Below are positions 1-5,248 of a stretch of 5,248 bases of DNA, piece by piece. Position 1 is the stretch's first letter. Each line of letters begins with the position of its first letter. Below the pieces are notes generated by a model that did no database searches, was not told where the DNA came from, and saw nothing but the letters and a program-made list of their open reading frames with translations. Location of the stretch: positions 1 to 5,248 of the forward strand of contig URXS01000132.1 in the NCBI GenBank assembly GCA_900551885.1. Direction: 5' to 3'. The translations under genes and the position numbers were made by a program. Source of the DNA: an uncultured Oscillibacter sp. (lineage in GTDB: Bacteria > Bacillota > Clostridia > Oscillospirales > Oscillospiraceae).

Positions 1-607
1 GCCCCATCCCCAGTTCCAGCGGGACGGGACCACGGTGCTGTATGAGCAGCCCATCTCCTTCTACCAGGCGGCCATGGGGGCTGAGCTGGAGATCCCCACC
101 ATTGCCGCTGTGAATGGTTTCGCCCTGGGCGGTGGCTGCGAGCTGGCCATGGCCTGCGACATCATTCTGGCTGCCGGTCCCAACGCCGAGGGCAAGGGCG
201 GCGCCAAGTTCGGTCAGCCCGAGGTGGGCCTGGGCATCACTCCCGGCTTCTCCGGCACCCAGCGTCTGCCCCGTCGGGTGGGCATCGCCAAGGCCAAGGA
301 GCTGATTTTCTCCGGCAAGACCATCGGCGCCGCCGAGGCCAAGGAGATCGGCCTGGTCAATGCCGTCTATCCCCCCGAGGAGCTGATGAACGGCGCCATC
401 GCCATGGCCAAGTCCTTCACCGCTAACGCCCCCATCGCCGTCAAGTACGCCAAGGCCTGCATCGACCGGGGCATGCAGATGGACATCGACGACGGCATCG
501 CCCTGGAGAACGAGCTGTTCGCCATGTGCTTTGCCACCGCCGACCAGAAGGAGGGCATGGGTGCCTTCCTGGAAAAGCGCAAGGAAAAGCACTTCCAGAA
601 CAAGTAA
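1..607 (+). CDS. crt: Crotonase / 3-hydroxybutyryl-CoA dehydratase (Crt), 5'-truncated by window edge
   Basis: Enoyl-CoA hydratase family enzyme that reversibly interconverts (S)-3-hydroxybutyryl-CoA and crotonyl-CoA in the cytoplasm. The reading frame is open from the first bases (first whole codon at 2), so the GTG at 35 is an internal Val and not a start. About 200 residues are visible of a usual ~260. The oxyanion-hole GAD(I/L) motif should lie just upstream of the window. Seen directly: IAAVNGFALGGGCELAMACD (102-160), containing the first catalytic Glu (codon 140-142, equivalent to Glu144 of rat crotonase), then FGQPEVGLGITPGF with the second catalytic Glu (codon 221-223, equivalent to Glu164), GTQRLPR, and a C-terminal DQKEGMGAFLEKRK typical of clostridial Crt. 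Odd: the two glutamates are 27 residues apart instead of the usual 20, because of a Gly-rich insertion. It ends with TAA, 35 bases before the CoA-transferase gene. Family assignment is very secure. The short-chain role rests on resemblance to clostridial Crt and on its neighbours. Confidence 0.93.
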   Translation, partial: PHPQFQRDGTTVLYEQPISFYQAAMGAELEIPTIAAVNGFALGGGCELAMACDIILAAGPNAEGKGGAKFGQPEVGLGITPGFSGTQRLPRRVGIAKAKELIFSGKTIGAAEAKEIGLVNAVYPPEELMNGAIAMAKSFTANAPIAVKYAKACIDRGMQMDIDDGIALENELFAMCFATADQKEGMGAFLEKRKEKHFQNK

Positions 608-642
608 GAACACATACATATTAATAAAGAGGGATAGAAGTC

Positions 643-2199
643 ATGAAGAAAGTTCGTGTACTGACCGCTGAGGAAGCGGCCCTGCTGGTCAAGGATGGAG
701 ACACTGTTTCCACCGGCGGATTCGTCAGTTGCGCCTGTCCTGAGGCCCTGACCAAAGCCCTGGAAAAGCGTTTCCTGGAAACCGGACATCCCAGAGATCT
801 GACACTGTTCTTCGCCGCTGGCCAGGGCCACCGGGACGGCACCGGCGGCGACCACTTCGGCCACGAGGGCATGTGCAAGCGTGTGGTGGGCGGCCACTGG
901 GACCGCGCCGCCAAGCTGGGCGAGCTGGCTCTGGCCAACAAACTGGAGGCCTACAACCTGCCCCAGGGCGTCATCACCCACATGTACCGTGACATCGCCG
1001 CCCACAATATCGGCACCATCACCCACGTGGGCCTGTATACCTTCGTGGATCCCCGCAACGGCGGCGGCAAGCTCAACGAGTGCACCAAGGAGGACCTGGT
1101 CAAGCTGATCAACATCGAAGGGGAGGAGCGGCTGCTCTACAAGCCCATTCCCATCGACGTGTGCCTGGTTCGCGCCAGCTACGCTGACGAGTACGGCAAC
1201 TGCACCGTCCACCGGGAGATCGGCCCTCTGGACGTTACCGCCCAGTGCCAGGCCACCAAGAACTCCGGTGGTAAGGTCATCGTCCAGGTGGAGAAGATCG
1301 TCCAGGGTGGCTCTCTGGATCCCCGCCTGGTGAAGATCCCCGGCATCTATGTGGATGCCATTGTGGTGGGCTCCATCGAGGACAACCTCCAGTGCTTGGG
1401 CATGCCCTATGACGGTGCCCTCAGCGGCGAGTTCCGCATCCCCGTGGACGAGATCCCCTCCATCCCCCTGGACGCCAAGAAGATCATTGCCCGCCGGGCC
1501 GCCATGGAGCTGCCTCAGGACGCCATCGTGAACCTGGGTACCGGCGCGCCGGAGAAGATCGCCAATGTGGCCGCCGAGGAGGGCATCTCCAACAAGATGA
1601 CCCTGACTGTGGAGGCTGGCTCCATCGCCGGTGTGCCCTACGGCGGCACCCAGTTCGGCGGCGCGGCCAACTCCATGGCCATTCTGGACCACAACGTCCA
1701 GTTCGACTTCTATCAGGGCGGCGGCTTGGACGTGGCCTTCCTGGGTCTGGCCGAGACCGCGCCCAACGGCGATCTGAATGTGTCCAAGTTCGGCACCCGT
1801 CTTGCCGGTGCCGGCGGCTTCATCGACATCACCCAGAACGCCAAGAAGGTGGTCTACTGTGGTACCTTCACCGCCAAGGGATTGAAGACCGAGTGCCGGG
1901 ACGGCAAGCTGGTCATCACCCAGGAGGGTGCAAAGAAGAAGTTCGTCAACCAGGTGGAGCACATCACCTTCTCCGGTACTTACGCCAACAAAGTTCACCA
2001 GCCGGTGCTGTACATTACCGAGCGCGCCGTGTTCGAACTGCGGCCCGAGGGCGTTACCCTGATCGAAGTGGCCCCCGGCATCGACCTGCAGACCCAGGTC
2101 CTGGACCAGATGGAGTTCATGCCGAAGATCGCTGAAGACCTGAAGCTCATGGACGAGCGCATTTTCAAGGATGAACTGATGGGCCTGGCCAACGATTAA
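643..2199 (+). CDS. Single-chain acyl-CoA:carboxylate CoA-transferase, Pct/YdiF type
   Basis: 518-residue family I CoA-transferase in which the alpha and beta halves are fused, as in propionate CoA-transferase of Clostridium propionicum (Pct) and E. coli YdiF, both about 520-530 residues. It would move CoA between an acyl-CoA and a free acid by a ping-pong reaction through a glutamyl-CoA thioester. Seen: N-terminal half with DGDTVSTGGF (18-27) and YNLPQG (104-109); C-terminal half with NLGTGAPE (297-304), then VEAG with the nucleophile Glu324 (codon 1612-1614), the same residue number as the catalytic Glu of Pct, then VPYGG, QFGG and a GGGLDVAFLGLAE stretch. A GAGG site at 629-632 precedes the ATG by 10 bases; this start gives the expected N-terminus. 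Its place between crt and abfD suggests use of 4-hydroxybutyrate, butyrate or acetate, but the family is broad (acetate, propionate, lactate, acetoacetate), so the substrate is open. It is not the ~430-residue AbfT/Cat2-type 4-hydroxybutyrate CoA-transferase usually paired with AbfD. Confidence 0.9.
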   Translation: MKKVRVLTAEEAALLVKDGDTVSTGGFVSCACPEALTKALEKRFLETGHPRDLTLFFAAGQGHRDGTGGDHFGHEGMCKRVVGGHWDRAAKLGELALANKLEAYNLPQGVITHMYRDIAAHNIGTITHVGLYTFVDPRNGGGKLNECTKEDLVKLINIEGEERLLYKPIPIDVCLVRASYADEYGNCTVHREIGPLDVTAQCQATKNSGGKVIVQVEKIVQGGSLDPRLVKIPGIYVDAIVVGSIEDNLQCLGMPYDGALSGEFRIPVDEIPSIPLDAKKIIARRAAMELPQDAIVNLGTGAPEKIANVAAEEGISNKMTLTVEAGSIAGVPYGGTQFGGAANSMAILDHNVQFDFYQGGGLDVAFLGLAETAPNGDLNVSKFGTRLAGAGGFIDITQNAKKVVYCGTFTAKGLKTECRDGKLVITQEGAKKKFVNQVEHITFSGTYANKVHQPVLYITERAVFELRPEGVTLIEVAPGIDLQTQVLDQMEFMPKIAEDLKLMDERIFKDELMGLAND

Positions 2200-2222
2200 A
2201 CCCCCAAACCCCAACCAAATTG

Positions 2223-2228
2223 AGGAGG
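2223..2228 (+). promoter_or_regulatory. Ribosome binding site deciding the abfD start
   Basis: A perfect AGGAGG lies 9 bases before the ATG at 2238 and 18 bases before a second in-frame ATG at 2247. The spacing favours 2238. An in-frame TTG at 2220 lies upstream of this site and cannot use it. Confidence 0.85.
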
Positions 2229-2237
2229 AAAAAAGAA

Positions 2238-3716
2238 ATGGCATTGATGACCGCACAGGAGTACATTGAAAGCCTGCGCAAGCTGAAGACCCGGGTGTAC
2301 ATGTTCGGGGAGAAGATCGACAACTGGGTGGATCACCCCATGATTCGCCCCAGTATCAACTGCGTGGCCATGACCTATGCGCTGGCCCAGGATCCCCAGT
2401 ACGCGGAATTGATGACGGTGAAGTCCAGCCTGACGGGCCACACCATCAACCGCTTCACCCACCTGCATCAGTCCACGGAGGACCTGATGAACAAGGTGAA
2501 GATGCAGCGTCTGTTGGGCCAGAAGACGGCCTCCTGCTTCCAGCGCTGCGTGGGCATGGACGCCTTCAACGCCGTGTTCTCCACCACCTATGAGACCGAC
2601 GAGAAGTACGGCACCCACTATCACGAGAACTTCAAGAAGTTCCTGACCTACGTGCAGGACAACGACCTGACGGTGGACGGTGCCATGACTGACCCCAAGG
2701 GTGACCGGTCCAAGGCTCCCCACGACCAGGCCGATCCCGATATGTACGTCCATGTGGTGGAGCGCCGCCCCGACGGCATCGTGGTCTGTGGTGCCAAGTG
2801 CCACCAGACCGGCTCCATCAACTCCCACTGGCACATCTTCATGCCCACCATCTCCATGAGTGAGGCGGACAAGGACTGGGCGGTCAGCTTTGCCTGCCCC
2901 ACGGATGCCGAGGGCATGTACATGATCTACGGCCGTCAGAGCTGCGACACCCGGAAGCTGGAGGAGAATGCCTCCATCGACGTGGGCAATGCCAAGTTCG
3001 GCGGCCAGGAGGCCCTGGTGGTGCTGGACCATGTGTTCATCCCCAACGAGTACATCTTCCTCAACGGCGAGTATGAGTTTGCCGGCATGATGGTGGAGCG
3101 GTTCGCCGGCTACCACCGCCAGAGCTACGGCGGCTGCAAGGTGGGCGTGGGCGACACCCTGATCGGCGCCGCTGCCCTCGCTGCCGAGTACAACGGCGTG
3201 GAAAAGGCCAGCGCTGTCAAGGACAAGCTGATCGAGATGACCCACCTGAACGAGACGCTGTTCTGCTGCGGCATCGCCTGCTCCGCCCAGGGCTTCAAGA
3301 CCAAGGCGGGCAACTATCAGATCGACCTGCTGCTGGCCAACGTGTGCAAGCAGAACGTGACCCGCTTCCCCTATGAGATCGTGCGTCTGGCCGAGGACAT
3401 CGCCGGCGGCCTGATGGTGACCATGCCCTCTCAGAAGGACTTCAACTCCGACACGGTGGTGGGCCGCAACGGCGAGACCATCGGCGAGATCTGCAACAAG
3501 TTCTTCGTGGCCCGCGAGGGTGTCAAGACGGAGAACCGCCAGCGGATCATGCGGTTCATCGAGAACCTGTGCCTGGGCGCGGCTGCCGTGGGCTACCGCA
3601 CCGAGTCCATGCACGGCGCCGGCTCTCCCCAGGCCCAGCGCATCATGATCGCCCGCCAGGGCAACATCCAGGGCAAGAAGCAGCTTGCCAAGGACATTGC
3701 CGGCATCAAGGACTAA
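2238..3716 (+). CDS. abfD: 4-hydroxybutyryl-CoA dehydratase / vinylacetyl-CoA delta-isomerase (AbfD)
   Basis: Oxygen-sensitive, cytoplasmic FAD and [4Fe-4S] enzyme that dehydrates 4-hydroxybutyryl-CoA to crotonyl-CoA by a ketyl-radical route and also isomerises vinylacetyl-CoA. The protein has 492 residues, against about 490 for Clostridium aminobutyricum AbfD, and from memory is highly similar along its whole length. With a +1 offset all cluster ligands are present: Cys100 and Cys104 (TASCFQRCVG), His293 and Cys300 (GYHRQSYGGCKVG). Also present are Thr191 (HQTGS), Glu258 (GGQEALVV), Tyr297, Lys301 and Glu456 (YRTESMHGAG), which match positions studied by mutation in the C. aminobutyricum enzyme. 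Odd: Cys184, Cys188 and Trp198 around Thr191 differ from the sequence I remember. The family is related to acyl-CoA dehydrogenases and HpaB flavoproteins and is sometimes misannotated as 4-hydroxyphenylacetate 3-monooxygenase; the Cys/His cluster ligands argue against that. The gene sits 38 bases after the CoA-transferase gene, which could supply its substrate. Confidence 0.96.
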   Translation: MALMTAQEYIESLRKLKTRVYMFGEKIDNWVDHPMIRPSINCVAMTYALAQDPQYAELMTVKSSLTGHTINRFTHLHQSTEDLMNKVKMQRLLGQKTASCFQRCVGMDAFNAVFSTTYETDEKYGTHYHENFKKFLTYVQDNDLTVDGAMTDPKGDRSKAPHDQADPDMYVHVVERRPDGIVVCGAKCHQTGSINSHWHIFMPTISMSEADKDWAVSFACPTDAEGMYMIYGRQSCDTRKLEENASIDVGNAKFGGQEALVVLDHVFIPNEYIFLNGEYEFAGMMVERFAGYHRQSYGGCKVGVGDTLIGAAALAAEYNGVEKASAVKDKLIEMTHLNETLFCCGIACSAQGFKTKAGNYQIDLLLANVCKQNVTRFPYEIVRLAEDIAGGLMVTMPSQKDFNSDTVVGRNGETIGEICNKFFVAREGVKTENRQRIMRFIENLCLGAAAVGYRTESMHGAGSPQAQRIMIARQGNIQGKKQLAKDIAGIKD

Positions 3717-3725
3717 AACCGTCTT

Positions 3726-3749
3726 CGGGGGAGGATTCCTCCTCCCCCG
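3726..3749 (+). repeat. Perfect 10-bp inverted repeat (RNA hairpin A)
   Basis: Arms CGGGGGAGGA (3726-3735) and TCCTCCCCCG (3740-3749) are perfectly complementary around a TTCC loop. It starts 10 bases after the abfD stop codon. There is no T-tract after the stem (the next bases are GTTCGG), so a classical intrinsic terminator is unlikely. The left arm contains an SD-like GGAGG, with no start codon at suitable spacing, buried in the stem; the right arm is its complement. Likely a stable 3' hairpin protecting or delimiting the upstream mRNA segment. Confidence 0.75.
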
Positions 3750-3755
3750 GTTCGG

Positions 3756-3777
3756 CGCTCCGCCAAAAGGGGGAGCG
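3756..3777 (+). repeat. Second inverted repeat (RNA hairpin B)
   Basis: CGCTCC (3756-3761) pairs with GGAGCG (3772-3777), and inside it CC (3763-3764) pairs with GG (3769-3770) around an AAAA loop, leaving one G/G mismatch. It lies 6 bases after hairpin A. An alternative 7-bp pairing, CTCCCCC (3742-3748) with GGGGGAG (3769-3775), would join and disrupt both hairpins, although the two separate stems look more stable. The nearest T-run (3796-3800) is 18 bases past the stem, too far for an intrinsic terminator. Confidence 0.6.
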
Positions 3778-3818
3778 GATAACAGTGATTTCAAATTTTT
3801 AGATAAGGAGACAACATC

Positions 3819-4958
<1,140 letters not shown>

Positions 4959-4976
4959 GAGGAGGAAGAAACGACT

Positions 4977-5248
4977 ATGAAGATCATTGTTTGTGTCAAG
5001 CAGGTACCCGATACCTCCGGTAAGGTGGCTGTCAATCCCGATGGCACCCTGAACCGTGCGTCCATGCAGACCATCACCAACCCCGACGATATGAACGCCG
5101 TGGAGGCTGCCCTGAAGCTGAAGGACGCCACCGGCTGCAAGGTCATGGTCGTCACCATGGGTCCGCCCCCGGCAGCCGGCATGCTGCGGGAGCTGATGGC
5201 CATGGGCGCTGACGAGGCCGTTCTGGTCTCCGCCCGTGAGTTCGGCGG
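4977..5248 (+). CDS. etfB: Electron transfer flavoprotein subunit beta (EtfB), 3'-truncated by window edge
   Basis: The first 90 residues of a protein usually about 260 long. EtfB with EtfA carries electrons between NADH and the acyl-CoA dehydrogenase; in clostridial Bcd-Etf complexes the NADH electrons are split between crotonyl-CoA and ferredoxin. Seen: the hallmark N-terminus MKIIVCVKQVPDT (1-13), INPDD-like TNPDD (34-38), NAVEAALKLKD (40-50), VVTMGPP (58-64) and AMGADEAVLVS (75-85), all in family order. The downstream ADxxATS flavin motif lies beyond the window. The start is fixed by AGGAGG (4960-4965), 11 bases before the ATG, and by the family N-terminus. It begins 18 bases after the bcd stop codon, so the two are almost surely co-transcribed; etfA is expected next. 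Whether this is a bifurcating Etf cannot be judged from this fragment. Confidence 0.95.
   Translation, partial: MKIIVCVKQVPDTSGKVAVNPDGTLNRASMQTITNPDDMNAVEAALKLKDATGCKVMVVTMGPPPAAGMLRELMAMGADEAVLVSAREFG

Larger units (their letters stand above)
3717..3818 (+). other. 102-base intercistronic spacer between abfD and bcd
   Basis: This is the longest non-coding stretch in the window; the other gaps are 18-38 bases. The first 60 bases are GC-rich and hold two tandem inverted repeats. The last 40 (about 3779-3818) are clearly AT-rich and end in the AAGGAG ribosome binding site (3805-3810) used by bcd. I see no convincing -35/-10 pair and no open reading frame of note. It could be an RNA processing or stabilising segment that sets different levels for abfD and bcd-etf mRNA, but this is inference. 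Confidence 0.7.

Noticed and set aside
35..37. GTG as the start of the crotonase.
   Set aside because: The frame is open back to the window edge, and a start here would remove the N-terminal third of the crotonase fold, including the oxyanion-hole motif.
2220..2237. TTG start for abfD six codons upstream.
   Set aside because: It lies upstream of the AGGAGG site at 2223-2228, and the ATG at 2238 gives the family's usual N-terminus and length.
367..2256. A very long antisense open frame (629 codons) across crt and the CoA-transferase gene.
   Set aside because: It is a by-product of GC-rich codon use on the + strand. Its product is low-complexity (rich in Gly, Ala, Leu, Val, His, Asp) with no recognisable domain, and it crosses two well-identified genes.
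3773..3784. GAGCGGATAACA, a 12-base match to part of the E. coli lac operator.
   Set aside because: The left half-site does not match (GGGGGAGC rather than TTGTGAGC), the first bases belong to hairpin B, and no LacI-type regulator or lactose gene is nearby. Best taken as chance.
3726..3800. Rho-independent terminator after abfD.
   Set aside because: The stems are strong, but no T-tract follows either one. The only T-run (3796-3800) is 18 bases beyond hairpin B.
3779..3818. A separate promoter for bcd-etf in the AT-rich end of the spacer.
   Set aside because: I could not find a convincing -35/-10 pair with proper spacing. The AT-richness alone is also expected around a ribosome binding site.

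Overview
The window is a dense run of five co-directional (+ strand) genes for anaerobic butyrate-type fermentation. The first and last genes are cut by the window edges. The high G+C content, the third codon positions dominated by C and G, the strong AGGAGG-type ribosome binding sites and the gene content all suggest a strictly anaerobic, butyrate-producing Firmicute. A GC-rich gut lineage of the Oscillospiraceae/Flavonifractor-Intestinimonas type is my best guess, but it is an inference from style and gene content, not a demonstrated identity.

Layout: (1) positions 1-607, the C-terminal three quarters of a crotonase (3-hydroxybutyryl-CoA dehydratase, Crt). (2) 643-2199, a single-chain Pct/YdiF-type acyl-CoA:carboxylate CoA-transferase. 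(3) 2238-3716, 4-hydroxybutyryl-CoA dehydratase (AbfD), a [4Fe-4S]/FAD enzyme with every known cluster ligand and the checked active-site residues present. (4) 3717-3818, a 102-base spacer holding two tandem inverted repeats, the only sizeable non-coding stretch. (5) 3819-4958, a short-chain (butyryl-type) acyl-CoA dehydrogenase (Bcd). (6) 4977-5248, the start of electron-transfer flavoprotein subunit beta (EtfB). The other gaps are 35, 37-38 and 18 bases. This fits one operon, with a possible processing or regulatory point before bcd.

How the genes work together: crotonyl-CoA is the hub. AbfD makes it from 4-hydroxybutyryl-CoA. Crt links it reversibly to 3-hydroxybutyryl-CoA and so to acetyl-CoA. 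Bcd with Etf reduces it to butyryl-CoA. The CoA-transferase can load CoA onto an incoming acid, plausibly 4-hydroxybutyrate, or release the product acid. The set matches the crotonyl-CoA disproportionation described for 4-aminobutyrate/4-hydroxybutyrate fermenters such as Clostridium aminobutyricum, or a 4-hydroxybutyrate side entry into an ordinary acetyl-CoA-to-butyrate pathway.

I found no RNA genes, mobile elements or CRISPR arrays. The points most worth a second look are the CoA-transferase family at this locus, a 7-residue glycine-rich insertion between the two catalytic glutamates of Crt, an extra Cys-x3-Cys pair and a Trp beside the AbfD active site, and the double hairpin before bcd. 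I see no wholly new system; the novelty is in variants of a known pathway.
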